Part shown: positions 13,180 through 25,439 of the stretch, piece by piece
How the letters are laid out: every line of letters starts with the position of its first letter
Position numbering within the stretch: the stretch's first letter is position 1
Source of the DNA: Salminus brasiliensis
Lineage: Eukaryota > Chordata > Actinopteri > Characiformes > Bryconidae
Assembly (NCBI RefSeq): GCF_030463535.1
Contig: NC_132880.1
Location: 36,488,842-36,552,841 of the forward strand
Direction of reading: 5' to 3'
Length of the DNA: 64,000 nucleotides
The notes under the pieces: generated by a model
What the model was told of the DNA's origin: nothing
Database searches by the model: none
Seen by the model: the letters and a program-made list of their open reading frames with translations, nothing else
Position numbers and translations under genes: made by a program

Positions 13180-16085
13180 TGGTTTTTGTGGGCTTGAGAC
13201 AAAAAAGAAAAGATTAACAATGTGGCTGTGCTTGGCTCCCTGAAATCTTGGTCTGGCCTAATGCCTGGTAATAGCTGGAGATTATATCATGATTAATTGT
13301 GCATCATTACTGTGGGATTGTTACCACATGCACACTGCTAGATCATTCTCCCTCCCACACCTGCACGAGTGAGCATTTCTGCTCTCACCCCTTTAGTGAC
13401 AGATTTCCCACGTTGCCATGCAGGTTTAGACGAGAGAAAATGTAGTCATGTCTTTGCCATTCTTGATATCCAAGCATGTTCTCTTAAATTCTTTCCATAA
13501 ACTCTATTTTAAATTGCAAAATGCAAAATTGATTAATAGAGGCGGTACATGTCTTCGAGAAGTGTCCTTATTGTGTTTTTGCATTGGTCTTTTGCACAAA
13601 TCTCAGAACCTAAATTTCTGCTTCCCAATAATAAGAGCCATTTGACATTTCTTTAGGATGATGACAGGTAATCACAAGGCCTAATGAAGATCCATTTGGA
13701 TCAAAATGTGGTCTAGTGCATTAAGAATGTGTTTTGGAGCATATTTGAGTGTGTGAACTTGTATGCATCCATCAAGTGCTTTTCATCTGCCCGGCAACTG
13801 CCAAGTGCTTATGACTCCTACTCTCAGTTGTGAGGCTGCTGCTTGTGTGTGGCTGAGGTACTCTCCAAGGTCTCTGTACTGGAGCCAAGTGGAAAGATGG
13901 AGATGGAGTGTGGGTGCAGGCTGAACCACTGGCAAGCTGTGCGTGATGACAGGGTGCGTTACAAACTGCATGCTGCAGGAATTAGTTGTTGCTGAGGCCT
14001 GCTCGGGGGTATGTAATGTGTGGCTTCGACATTAAGCTTTAGGTGATAACTGATTGCTATTGTGAACTGGCACTGGAATGGAAATGATACTAATGAACCG
14101 AAGAAACTAACTGGGGCACTGGATTAAAACACTCGCGTGATTTACAGGTTATTACTTAATGTGGCAACGGTGGCTGGTTAAGATGAGTAGAAGTTTGAAC
14201 AAGCCAGCTGATAAAGAGTTACTTTAGTCTCTAACGTTAATCTCTAGAAGAAAATGAGACAAACATCATGCAAGTTACTGACTTTGGTTATAAAAACAAA
14301 ACCAGTATTAAAATCTCAAGTATACACTAATAAATATAAGGTGTTGCAATGAGTTTTTGAGCAATATCAAATCTCTGAAGAAGAACCCTTAAAATGGATA
14401 GAACATATACATTTTAAACATTTAAAGAAACTGGTGGTTCTTCTCTGGCTTCACTAAAATGGTACTCTCTAAAAAAAAAAAAATGGTGCTTTTAATTGCA
14501 AGAGTGTAAGAGACAGTGGGTAGACGTCTGATGGTTAAGAACAGTGGCCTCTTTGGATGAAAGAAGCCTGAAGTTGGTTACTGAAGTCATAAATAACAGC
14601 AGGTGGTCTTCATATCCCATGCTCTCTGGAAGGGAATCTGTTGTTAGGGATAATTACAGGGATGGTGAAACGGACCATGCTGACTGTAACCGTGTCGAAT
14701 GCTCTCATCTGTGACTCTGCTGTCAACACACCATATATACGGTACTTCCTCTCTAGACTTGCTTCCGTTGACTCGTCCTGCCTGAATATCATTTTACTGG
14801 GTAATTTTAGCAATCCAGCCAAGTTGCCTTTTATAGACCAGGTAAGAACTTCCGGAAAAAGAAATGCAACTCACTCAGGATCTAAAACTGTCTTACAGTT
14901 CCAAAGAAGTGCTCCATCACTGGAACATTGTACGATGGCTGCGGCCTGTGGAATAAAGCTGTTACAAGAAATGCTACCTGATATATTGAATGTGCCTAAG
15001 AATGTGTTTATTCAGTATTGTACATTGTTCTTTGATATATAATTAGTAGGTATGTGACTTTGGTTGGGGTGAAAAATGCTCAGATGTAGTTTGGAATGAA
15101 ACATGATGATTGATCTTGTACAGTGGACTTGTGGGAAAAACGCGATTAACTCTGCTTTCATTGGGTGGTTTATGTCACCAAGACACACAGTAGTTACACA
15201 TAGTATATTTTTCCCAAGTCTTACTGGATATTGTTACTGTCCTATCTGGGTCCTCATGGTGTCCAGTTCGCATGATGTGATGAAGAGATTGTAGAAGGGG
15301 CTGGGTTAGCTTTTAGTCTAGCATTTGCCAAGCACCCAGCTAGCTTTAATGGCTGTCCAGCCTGCTCTCTCTGGCCTGGCCATAGCACCCAGCTAGCTTC
15401 AGTGGCTTCCGTGTAACGCACCTTTGAGTGGTGCTTCACCCGGCCGGCTAGCATAAAATTTCAGCCTTCCATATTCTACAGAGGTAGCCATTAAATTTGT
15501 TTTTGAATGACTAGCATTTGGTGTATATATCAATTTTGGGATGTAAATATAATAAACATACATTTTTTAGTTGTTTTAATTGACCAGTTTTACAACTGTA
15601 ACAACTATTCCAAGATAAATACAGTTTTCCATTCCAAGGCACCTTTTGATGCAAAGGTCATAAAATGGGCACAGTCTAGTGAAATATGACTGTTCTCACA
15701 TTTAATTCCCATATAAATCACTATTAGTTTTCCCTTTCACAGGAATAATCTCCCACCAAAGTGTTATCTACAGCTGCTATCCACAGAGGTGAAAATGAGA
15801 TGCCTCTGACTGTGAGAAGCCACTATTCTTTTATGGGGAATGAAAGAGTGTGTCATACAGTAAAGCAGGTTTTCCAGTAACACATTATGGCAAAGTGAGG
15901 CTGACATGCCTTGGGCTAGGGGTCTCCCCTCACCGCAGAGCAGCATTATATTTCTCACACATAGAGAAGGGTCATCCCTCTCTGACTAATTCCTTGTTTC
16001 ATATCCATCACTGGAACATCGCTCCGACAGCTGCTGTCTGATAATGAAAGAGAGAAACCATAACAAGAAACATAAATCTACCAGA
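13180..16085. other. Intergenic stretch downstream of sostdc1
   Basis: No supported gene. 13230-13430 is unique-looking and could hold a regulatory element. A minus-strand TATA box (CTATAAAAGG at 14829-14838) precedes a 61-codon frame at 14610-14795 that I cannot identify. At 15332-15412 a segment beginning 'agcacccagctagctt' is present twice, 54 bp apart. Confidence 0.4.
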
Positions 16086-16091
16086 TTTATT
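16086..16091 (-). terminator. sostdc1: Candidate poly(A) signal of sostdc1
   Basis: AATAAA on the minus strand, about 800 nt past the sostdc1 stop codon. A shorter 3' UTR using a variant signal is equally possible, since the segment in between is partly repeat. Confidence 0.35.
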
Positions 16092-16249
16092 GCACTTAGG
16101 TAATGCAAACATTGGAGTCTAAATCTTATAAAACCATAAAATGGGCATGATAGTGTTATAAACTACAGTTATACACTTATACAGAGGCAATAAGTAAATA
16201 CAGTATATTTCCCTGTTATATAAAATACTGAACATGACATACAAATATT

Positions 16250-16690
16250 ATACAGTGACACTGCCCAGCTGGCCACCAAGGTTGATAGATGTTGTTACCT
16301 GGTTAAATGTAGGTTGTAAGGTCAGGACAATGTCTACTGCCAACAGAAATCCAACAAATAGTAACGACAGCTGACGTTGATATTTTGCTGGTTTTAAGTT
16401 GTGATGTAAGTAACCAGATTTTAACACCTTCCAAACCTTGTATCCCAACATCATATTGACGTACAATACCAACATTTAGTTGTGTGACATGATGACCAAA
16501 ACCCAACATGTGCTAAATTTCATGATGTTAATGTGCACATAATAAGAAATTCTGGTTAGATGTTGATAACGTTGTTGTTTCTAAGTCATGGTGTTAAGTA
16601 ATCAAAACTGAACGTCTGTCAAATGTTGGAGCTTGATGTCAACCCAGTGAACAAAACATTTGTCCAATTTCTAACGTCCTCCTGACATCT
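16250..16690. repeat. Degenerate CAACRTC-rich teleost repeat
   Basis: Many short related units such as 'ccaacatcatattgacgta', 'ccaacatttagttgtgtga' and 'gatgtcaacccagtgaac', like a dispersed short-period repeat common in fish genomes. It lies in the presumed 3' UTR or downstream flank of sostdc1. No coding potential. Confidence 0.5.
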
Positions 16691-16888
16691 AATAAACACT
16701 CACAATAATAGGCACATAAACACACACACACAAACACTACAGTATACAAGAATATACCTCAAAAAGAAAACATGCTGCATTTAGGCCTAGGCTTCCACAC
16801 CTCAGTGTCTCAACTCACAGGTCAGTGGTCCTTGAGTGATCGAGCTGAATCACATGTTTCAGTCCAGAAAGAGAGCAAGGGAGGTCCT

Positions 16889-19289
16889 TCAACTTTTACC
16901 CCCACTTTTGTCCCCACTTCTCTCGCCTTGGCCCTCCTGCAGAGATCCGGACTCGTTGTGATGGCGCGCTAGTCGCTTGCACTTGCATGATGTCACAGCA
17001 GCTATGCGGTAGGAGCGTGTGCTGCCGTCTCGGCACCGCAATTTCACGCGCCGCATCCGAGTGACGTCATTCACGCAGCGCCATGTGCGCGTGTCCCGTC
17101 TCCCCCAGTAGCTCCCGCCGATCCAGTTGGGCAGCAGATGGGCGGGGAGACACTCGCCAGCACACACAAGCTCCTTCACAGCCTGCACACTCGTGCACTG
17201 TCCGTCTGAGATGTACTTGGTGGACCTGAGTTCCCTGCAGCCCAGCTGGTTACGGTCTGCAGAACATACAGACAAATGCTGATACAATGAAAACCTTAAA
17301 TTGATGAAATTATTGATGGTACACTGGGCCTGGAATCTACCGCGGCAGCCCACATGCTTCTTTCACTTTCAGTGGCGGTTCTATATCTCTCAACTTGTGC
17401 AGAAATGCATGTGTAAAGCGTGTCTGCTGGGGGTCCATTAAAGTGCAAATTACATGAAACAACTGTAGGGGAATCACAGAAATTGCATATTAGCATTAGC
17501 ATAATGCTAATTCTTGCATAATGCTGCTTTAAGTGAAAGCATGGGTACTTTATCAAAACTGTACTCAATAAACAGTGGAAGCATGAAGCCAGAAATATAC
17601 TTTCATTGAATTGAGAAGGTGGTGACATTTGAATATAGTACATATTACATATTTTTATTTACATAAATTTTGTTTATTCTTTCATTTACACATTTTATAA
17701 ATTTTCATGTCAATCGTTTTTCACTGAAGTGTGTCATGCAGTGGTGTAGTTATGGGCAGGATTAATCCTTAGCAACACAGTACCCTACCATTTCTCCTGG
17801 TAAAAAGGAATTACAGATTTTTTTAATTCTATGTTTTACTAGTCAAAATATAATCATACACAAGAGATGATGAGATTTCATATATATCAATGGTAAAATG
17901 ATAACCGCTGACCTCTCCTGCTACCCATGTCAGACCAGCTGCCTACGCACAAGACAGACCATCGGGCTCTCCTGCTACACGTGTCATTCGGCTGTCCACC
18001 TATCTGGTACTGCTGTCCTTCTTACTTTTTAAACTTCTTTATTTGCTACTATTATTATTTCTATTACCACCATTAACCATCACCAGTGGGGCAGTGGTGG
18101 CTCAATAACAGGATTGTGGGTTCGATTCCCTGAGGGTCACTGAGGGTCTTACGTTTGTATGTTTTGTTCATCACTTGTCCTACTGATTTCTGTAAAGCTG
18201 CTTTTTGACAGTGGCAGTGCTACGCAAATTAATTTGACTTGATTTATTTTAAACATATGACTTATGACATATGTCTAAATAACATTAAGCATATGCTGCC
18301 GTGGCAATATAACTAGCCACAATGCCTTTACATGTCTGCAGATATTCTATTTTAGTGAAAAAAAATGCTGGTATCTGAAATGAGAATTTCTCCTGGTAAA
18401 ACTACATTACACTGATCTTCAATGTGAGTTTTTACTGCTACAGCTTGAATTGCTGGCAGTACTTTAAGCAATAATGCACAGTGACAGTGCTCTTTGCACA
18501 GTACTGCACATGTAACTTTACTGCCATGCTCATTGCACTATACCACACAGCAATGTTAACCATAATACACCATATATCTCTTTATATGTCTATGGTTTTT
18601 ACTTGTATCTTTAGTTTTATTATGTTTTCAGATTAATTATGTCTATAAATCTTTAACATGTCTCAATGTTTGTGTGTTAATGGAGGGCTAGCAAAGTAGG
18701 CTCTCAAAAGGGCTCAGACTAAACGTTCATTATAACCAGAACGATAGAATGTAAAAACACAACTTTTTGGACATTAAGAAACTTATTTATTGCTTCCAAA
18801 AAATATGTAAACAAACTGATATATTCAATACAGTGTAACTGATTCTGTGCACCATGAGTAATTTAATCGGTTGTGTCAAATCAACCTGCTAAACGTGAGT
18901 GAATGAGTGAGTAAGAGTGACCATCAAAGATGGTGTGAAATAACTAATGCAATTTTCCCTTTCAGTTGAAACTTCAGTTATAGTTTTACAGAACTCCACT
19001 AGTATCATTTCAGCATTGGATTATCCTTAAAATCAGCAGGAACCCCTAAGACTCGAATGGAGACAGGTGTGTCCAGGCAAATTAGCTACGCACCCGTTTC
19101 CCCTTGATCATCCACACTCCTTCCACCGTCGCGTGCTCCGTTCAAAGACACATTGCTTGGCGTGTGCTGCAGTGTGGAGGTGATGTGTGCGCTGAGTAGC
19201 TCAGTGGCATCGTTGTGGAGATCTCCACAGCTCTTCAGCACAACACAGAGGAAAAGCAGCAGCTGGAATCCGCCCGTGTCCAGAGCCAT
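16889..19289 (-). CDS. sostdc1: Sclerostin domain-containing protein 1 (Wise/ectodin), two coding exons
   Basis: Secreted cystine-knot protein that, by family knowledge, binds BMPs and the Wnt co-receptors LRP5/6 and damps both pathways in tooth, limb, kidney and skin development. Coding exons: 19094-19289 (start ATG at 19289) and 16889-17256 (stop TGA at 16889), joined in phase 1 with GT-AG ends, giving 187 aa. Residues 1-22 form a signal peptide (LLLFLCVVLKS core). N46-V-S48 is a likely N-glycosylation site. The knot starts at C72 (GCRELRSTKYISDGQCTS) and holds eight cysteines, ending SCKCKR. The NWI motif at 109-111 corresponds to the sclerostin NxI loop that contacts LRP5/6. The tail is basic (GDKSGGKS). 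CRELRSTKYISDGQC matches SOSTDC1 rather than SOST. Human SOSTDC1 has 206 aa, so the N- and C-terminal regions are a little shorter. Fish have a/b paralogues, and which one this is remains open. The donor GTGCGT was chosen because it keeps the frame and gives ETDRNQ, like human LDRN. Confidence 0.95.
17910..18245 (+). repeat. LINE 3' UTR/tail with a SINE head inserted, in the sostdc1 intron
   Basis: Begins with a 'ctctcctgctacccatgtca' block, typical of a teleost LINE 3' UTR, and ends 'gtaaagctgctttttgacag ... aatttgacttg', matching the 3' end of the LINE at 33.5 kb. Between them lies 'gggcagtggtggctcaata' plus 'gtgggttcgattccctga', an A/B-box tRNA-type head of SINE family A with part of the A-box arm deleted. 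Confidence 0.6.
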
Positions 19290-19386
19290 GCTGACAGATT
19301 CATATGAGAAGGCTTTGGAGATGTTGGTGTTCAGTGAGTCATTGAAGGTTTCAGAAGTGACGTGATGCTACCTGCGGCACATGTGT

Positions 19387-19393
19387 TTATATA
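19387..19393 (-). promoter_or_regulatory. sostdc1: TATA box of sostdc1
   Basis: TATATAA on the minus strand, about 100 nt upstream of the start codon. A start site about 30 nt downstream (near 19360) would give a 5' UTR of roughly 70 nt. No nearer TATA-like element was seen. Confidence 0.6.
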
Positions 19394-20184
19394 CACCACC
19401 CTCCATCTCCACCCCTTAGCTCCTCAGCTTTACAGTTAGTGTTTGGATGCTGAAGTTTGCTAGAAAAGGGAGTGTACGTACATTTCAGCACGCCTACCCG
19501 TATTCATATCAAAACATGTGCACAACTGTGGCTGGTAGCCTACTGGATGTTGGATGTTTACTCTGGAAAGCCTACATCCTGCACATCTGAGGAATCTCCT
19601 CCCTGAGTGTGGGTGCAAATGGATAGGTACAGAAAGGAAATGTAATTTCATGCACGCTTTTTGTTCTCATTGCGAGGGCGTGTAATAAGACTCCGGCTTA
19701 GAGAATCCTATGCTCATTCTGTCCAAACTTATTGCTAAGTACAGTTGTATATTTTAGCCCTTATTCCCATTATAAATATTACAACCTCAAAGGTTCTGGA
19801 TGGTTCTACATAAGACCATGACAACTCAAAGAAATATGCAGATACTTAAATATATCTTTGATAGAAAATGATTTACTAATCATTCTTTTAAGAACCATTT
19901 TAATATGTTCTACTATGCTTCACTGTGTATTTGTATAGTACCTTAGAAAGGTTCTTTGACTTAATAGAACCATTTAAAAGGGTTCTACACTCCAAAATAG
20001 AGAAAATGAGCCTAATGTGGGGCATTTTTGCATTGGGGTGCTTCCTGTTTGAAGATTGCTACACCCTAATCTCAGACTGGACATTTGAGATACTAAGTGA
20101 TTTTCACAGCTCATGTTAACCCATTTCTTTTCTTTTTTTTTGAGGAAGACTTCATCTTTGTTGTCATGGCTCTATACATAACCA
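19394..20184. other. sostdc1 upstream flank
   Basis: Unique-looking DNA directly upstream of the sostdc1 promoter. No gene seen. Likely contains proximal regulatory sequence by position only. Confidence 0.35.
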
Positions 20185-20480
20185 TTGCCTTTACTAAACA
20201 ACACTTTATTTAGTTGAACCAATTTTCTCCCCAGTTGAGTCATTTCCAATTCCCATCCGCAACCTAGGACTCCTCCATTATTCATGCTACCAGAACCGGG
20301 AGATAGAAGGATTGCAGGTACTTAAAGTCACTTGAAGCCAGACAATCACTTTTTCTTGCACTGCTGCTATTGCAACATCATTGGACAGGGTGATAGGGAA
20401 GAAGGAGGAACCCACCCGAGAGAGTAAGCCGAGTTATGCTCTTTAGATTGGATGAGAATTGAGATTTCAATCTTCCAATG
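20185..20480 (-). repeat. Dispersed repeat, unclassified
   Basis: The segment with 'cactgctgctattgcaacat' and 'gagagtaagccgagttatgc' resembles a repeat I recognise as common in teleost genomes, class uncertain. It directly abuts the DNA element starting at 20497. Strand is nominal. Confidence 0.4.
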
Positions 20481-20496
20481 ACTGCTAGAGGTATGC

Positions 20497-20867
20497 ACTA
20501 TATGTACAAAAGTATTGGGACTCCTGCTCATTCACTGTTTCTTCCAAAATGAAGGATATTACAAAGAGCTTATCCTGCTTTTCTTGGAGTGACTGCTTCT
20601 ACCGTCCAGGGAAGACTTTCTACTAAATTTCTTCTAGATTTCTATTAGATTTTGAAGTATCTCCACCCAACCTCATCCACAGCTCCCCAACTCATCCCAA
20701 AAGTATTAGATGGTGCACCATCATTCCAGAGAACACAGTTCCACTGCTCCACAGCTCAATGCTGGGGGGCTTTAACCCCTCTAGCTCATGCCTGGCATTA
20801 GGTATGGAGCCAATAGGTTCATGTTTATCTGCTCCAGAGAGTCCTATTCTGGAAGGGACTGATCAAG

Positions 20868-20899
<32 letters not shown>

Positions 20900-20925
20900 A
20901 TTTGCACATCTATGTCAGCAATGAA
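20497..20925 (+). mobile_element. Non-autonomous DNA transposon (family B), 3'-truncated
   Basis: Starts with the terminus 'cactatatgtacaaaagtat' followed by TGGGACTCCTG, and carries the body block 'catcattccagagaacacag' shared with 29992-30595 and 62855-63205. The opposite terminus is missing, and a (TG)n run of about 15 units (20869-20899) sits in the distal part. The overlapping 113-codon frame is incidental. Confidence 0.65.
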
Positions 20926-22664
20926 AGGCTGTGTGACCGCAAATGTCTGCAATTACCCTCATCTGTATGATGTGTCCCTGCCACAGCACAGTGACACATA
21001 TGCTTGTCAGAACAGCTGGCGAGAGAGTATTATTTTAAAAGTCAATGTGGAAACCTGGTTAGTGTTCTCTGTTCTGCCCTCTAGTGGAAGCCTCCAGTAA
21101 CACGTGTAGCATATAGGCCTGTATACACATAGGCATGTATAACATTTGCATTCATGATTGCATTAAGTTTATCTCTAGCCTTTGACATCTGCACCACTGG
21201 CGATTCTCAAAAAAGATTTTTTAGAGTTTTTAATGCAACGATGGCCAAAAATTTGTGTGGTTGTTGCAGACAAGTATTTCTAGAATAAACAAATGATTTT
21301 TTAAGCCAAATATATTGTGTTTATAGTTTACATGTAGGGCATGTGGCAACGAACTTTGTTCTGCATGATTAGTTTGTGTCTGGACTTGGGTAGAATAGAA
21401 TCAGGTGCATTCAACTGCAAATACTGCTGTAAAGTTAAAGTGTGTACAACAAACCCGCGAAATAGGATATAGGTGGATTATTTTACCCCAAAATTATCCA
21501 AACAGGTGTCTCAGATGAGCTCATGAAAACGAATGTGTGACACAAATGGTACGGAGGCAACACAAAGAGCCGCACTCTCTTTATTCTGCCGAAACTGTGT
21601 AACTGTCTAAATGAATCAAGGCTCTAATTTCACTCTTACCTCAGGCTTTTACTATCAATTCATTTCACTTCTCTACTGGTCCACTTCTTTGATTTAGGCT
21701 CAGGAGAGGGATTATTATTTTGCATTTTTTTCTCTAAAAAGCCAGCTGACAGAAAGATCTCTTATTACCCAGAAAGCTCTGTTAGTGATATTGTTTTGGG
21801 ATGGAGGGTTGGGGGTTATTGAGTTATTGGGGAGCTGTTCCACCTCAGGGCTTGAAAGCGCAATATCAAAGCCATATGATACGAGGTGGCATTCGCTAAT
21901 TTCTTCGTATCTGTAAACCGGATATATGAGAGTCTCTTTATGCTGCTGTAATGACTATTACAAAGTCATAGATGAAAAAAGAGGAGGGGGTTGCTCTCAG
22001 GGGATACTGAGGGGATACAGCACTGAATTATGAGCATATTGACATGGGACATGACAAGAGTACACTAAACAGCCCCTCACTGGCCCACAGGGTGAGATGC
22101 TCCCCTGAGACGAGGGGATGGGGACACAGGGAACAAAGCTCTCAGGAATAGTTGGAGAGGTCTATAGAATTCTGTGTAAGTGCCTTAGGAAGTATATGGC
22201 AGGACAGAGTGTGGGAAAGTCCACTGAGGAGATCCCTTCTGTTATTAATGTCCTACTATATAGAAGACCTTGACTGCAGCTCACTACAAAGATGTCAAGT
22301 GAATTCAGAAGTAAGTCATGAGAACTTAAGACATAGATTCTTGTTACTCAAAATTTCTAAAACTTCAAAAATGACTTAGAGTCATTTAATTACTAAGAGT
22401 TTTAAGTTAAGACATCAACACAGTGCGATACTGTACTGGTTTAGAAGAGGAGATTAATAGCTGTGTTACCTGGCCATTTACTCTGAAAAGGAACAGTAAT
22501 TCCTACAACCCTCTCTAAATGCATGTTTCAGAAAGTTCAACTCCATCTGTAAATATCACAGCCAAGGGATGGTTGCACTGCAGCCGAAGTGGAACAGTAA
22601 GTATGCATATTTGAACAAAAGCTGCCCTCTACTGTCTCAACCATTACACTACATTAAAAGCAGG
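20926..22664. other. Intergenic stretch, nothing recognised
   Basis: No exon with splice sites and no clear repeat. Confidence 0.4.
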
Positions 22665-22960
22665 GCAGTAGTGGCTCTGTGATTAGAGCAGTATTTCTCA
22701 ACCCTGGTCCTGCACATTTTAGTATTTTCCCTGCTCCCAACACACCTGATTCAACAAATCAGCTAACAGGGCCTTTCAGATGTTGTAGGGAATGTGCTAA
22801 AGCAGGGAATCCACTAAAATATGCAGGCCAGTGTGCCTCCAGGACCAGGGCTGAGAAACAGTGGGTTAGAGCACTGTGTATTTTAAGCAAGGCCCTTCAA
22901 AGTCTTTCCTTGTATTAAGACTTCCTCCATTTAGGGGTGCCTAAAGGAGTCAGAGAATAA
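22665..22960 (+). repeat. tRNA-derived SINE (family A) split by a MITE
   Basis: The head 'gggcagtagtggctctgtga' and A-box arm (GATTAGAG) stop at 22688 and resume at 22864 with GGTTAGAGCACTGTG, then 'aagcaaggcccttcaaagtc'. The 175 bp between is an inserted hAT-type MITE (22689-22863). Compare the uninterrupted SINE at 28386-28622. Confidence 0.7.
22689..22863. mobile_element. hAT-type MITE with terminal inverted repeats and 8-bp target duplication
   Basis: The left end CAGTATTTCTCAACCCTGGT and the right end (reverse complement CACTGTTTCTCAGCCCTGGT) form inverted repeats of 24 bp with 3 mismatches. The flanks GATTAGAG (22681-22688) and GGTTAGAG (22864-22871) are an 8-bp target duplication with one change, the hallmark of hAT elements. 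The inner block 'ccaacacacctgattcaac' is typical of fish hAT MITEs. 175 bp, no coding capacity. Confidence 0.85.
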
Positions 22961-23960
22961 GATAGTTGACAATCAATAGCGTACGGATTACGATTAAGTG
23001 TTGGGGCAAGGTTAAGGTAGGGTTTTAGGTTCAAGGTTATGTAACCCCCCCTCTTGTAGTCTTGTGTAAAAGTAGTTCCCCACTTTCAGAGTTTTTGTCT
23101 GATCTTGCAGCAACCCTTGTGTCATCCAACACACTTGTTCATTTATTGGAGCAATGCAGCACTACAAAATTAAGCCTCCTTCTTTTATCTCTGCAGTAGA
23201 AACAGATTTTAGAAATTTCAGTAATTTTCGTAACTGAGTAGATGGGTCAGGTTATCCTCAGCAGAACACTTTGATAGTCCAAGTTCTGCAAAGTCCCAGC
23301 GCTGATCAGCTGCTCTCCTCTACTGCCTCATTATTATGATCTGCAGTTGTAAAATGTAGTAGTGTTAAGTGGACATCAGAGGGTGCACTCACCTAAACAT
23401 GAACTCTGAGTTGACCACACCACAAAGGCAAAAAACAGACTTTGCATCTCATGTCAGATTCATCCATGGCCACTCTTCTGACATGGACGGCACCAATTGT
23501 AAAATTCATTTTCCAATATTCAGGAAAACTGTTACCTAGCCAAGAACTTTCCACTTTGTTGCCCTGAAGAATATGGCTTTATTAGACTGTGAGGTAAAGC
23601 AGGATCCAGTGGATTTTGAGGCATTTGCTTAGAAACAACCACAGCCTAAAATGACCAGGCTTATATCACTGGGGAAAAAGTAAGTATAGCATAATTATAT
23701 CAATAACCTTTATTGAAAAGAACCAAATGTCTGGAGAAAAGAAAATAATGAGGCATAAAAAAGACAAGAATTAATGTCTGATTATTACATCATGCCCTGT
23801 ATGGGTGAGAATCTTAAAATAACCTTTGCCACTCTATTTCCTATCAAACTCATAATCAACTCAACAGGTTATAAGAGGATCCTAATAATTGGAAACACAG
23901 TTTTATCTTCCATCACACATGAGTTTAGAACCAAAGTTTCTCTTAGACTGGGAGAGTTTG

Positions 23961-24056
23961 TCATCTGTTGCCTGGTATGTCAAAAGCTCTACTTTTCCCA
24001 GGCAAGATCACATGCCTGGGAAAAGTAGAGATTTTGACATACCAGGCTACAGATGA
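23961..24056. repeat. Near-perfect 44-bp inverted repeat (hairpin)
   Basis: Arms 23961-24004 and 24013-24056 pair at 42 of 44 positions around an 8-nt loop (AGATCACA). The left arm starts TCATCTGTTGCCTGGTATGT. A transcript would fold into a long, stable stem. No match with the other MITE families here was seen. Confidence 0.9.
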
Positions 24057-25439
24057 CCTGACCAAAGACCATTAAGGTGAAGAAGTAAGTAGGTGGCTTG
24101 ATTTAAACCTTCACAAAACCATATACACAGCCTGCCTGTTCACAGGAATATGAAAACAGCAGAATTTCATATACAAAATATAACTATAATTTAATAATTA
24201 CTGACAAAAAATACATGACAGCAACAGAAGCTCACAGTAGCATTTCATGGAAGAATCACTTCTTTCCGCATGAAGCACCATATTTGGCATCCATTAGAGG
24301 ACCATCTGCCCTATCTCTGTCTAAGTGAAAATAGAGAATACTGTTGGGTCTTTATCTAAGAAGCAATAACCAGTTCATTGATTGTACTGTCATTGTCATG
24401 TCATTTTGACTGAATCATACACTTTATTGTCGCAACAACACATTTCAGTACAAATGTTCTCTCACTGCAAAGCAGAGGTTGCAGTTGACACAGGGCAAAC
24501 AACACAGAGATTATACGTCAGGTAGTTGCACTATATCTACAGTACAGTAAATAAAGTTGTACAATGGTTTATTGTACATCTGGATACAGTACTAAACACA
24601 TTTCGTAGTACTTAGAAGGGACATCTCAAATCTGTCCTTTTTGTCAGGAGGGCAACTGTTCTGCCTTATTCCCCTCATTGAATAGAGTGTGTAATGGTAA
24701 TTATATGCATTGGGTGACAGGATATCTTTGTCTGGAAGCTAAGAAGAAACATCTACTTTAAGCTACATCGAAAAAGAAAATAACTAATACGTTTATTATA
24801 TTATGTTAAGTGAGGTATATTCACCATTCATTTCCACAAAACAACCATAAAGTGCAGGTCAAGGCAGAAGGTACAAAATGGACATACATTAGAAACACTA
24901 CATAAGATTGTAGACAACGTCAAGAAAGAGGTGCAGGAGTATCACATAACTATTGTCTGAGTTGAGGACTGCCAACACAGCAAAGTGATGCACCTTTGTG
25001 CATTGTGACAACCAGCAGACACTGCAGACACTGGAGACCAAAGTTGAGTTTTCTGGGGCTGATGGGAACAAGATGTTCCAGGACTGGTGATCAGAGTCTG
25101 TATGCCAGAGGGACTGACAGGTAAGGTGTGCTGGGTAAGAGGGATCCTTGGTGATTTCTGTCTATGTGCTTGAGGTACATTGATTCATTTGAGGAAAAAA
25201 ACAGCAAACATGGTTATTAGACAACCACAAGTACCACACAAATTGATCTGTAAAATGGTTGTTTTATGTCTGAGGAGTTTTGATGTGTATGTTTCGAAGT
25301 GCTTGTTTTTGTTCTTTGAATTTTCTCTTTTTTTAGTCTGTGTGTGGTGTATATTTTCAGAATATTAGGCAATGAAATGACAACTTTACAAGAAAAGAAA
25401 AAGAAAAACGCAAATGCAAAAGTATTTTATTATTTATTA
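24057..25439. other. Intergenic stretch, nothing recognised
   Basis: No gene seen. Part of 24400-24620 ('actttattgtcgcaacaac') may be a decayed retroelement tail in reverse. Confidence 0.35.

Noticed and set aside
14641-15042. 133-codon plus-strand open frame
   Set aside because: No domain; it overlaps the opposite TATA/ORF candidate and holds a splice-donor-like site but no partner exon.
16889-17353. Taking the whole 154-codon frame (starting MGCRGRFQ) as the sostdc1 protein
   Set aside because: Its first 32 codons lie upstream of a good acceptor (CTGCAG at 17257-17262) and lack a signal peptide, while the upstream exon at 19094-19289 supplies one and joins in phase.
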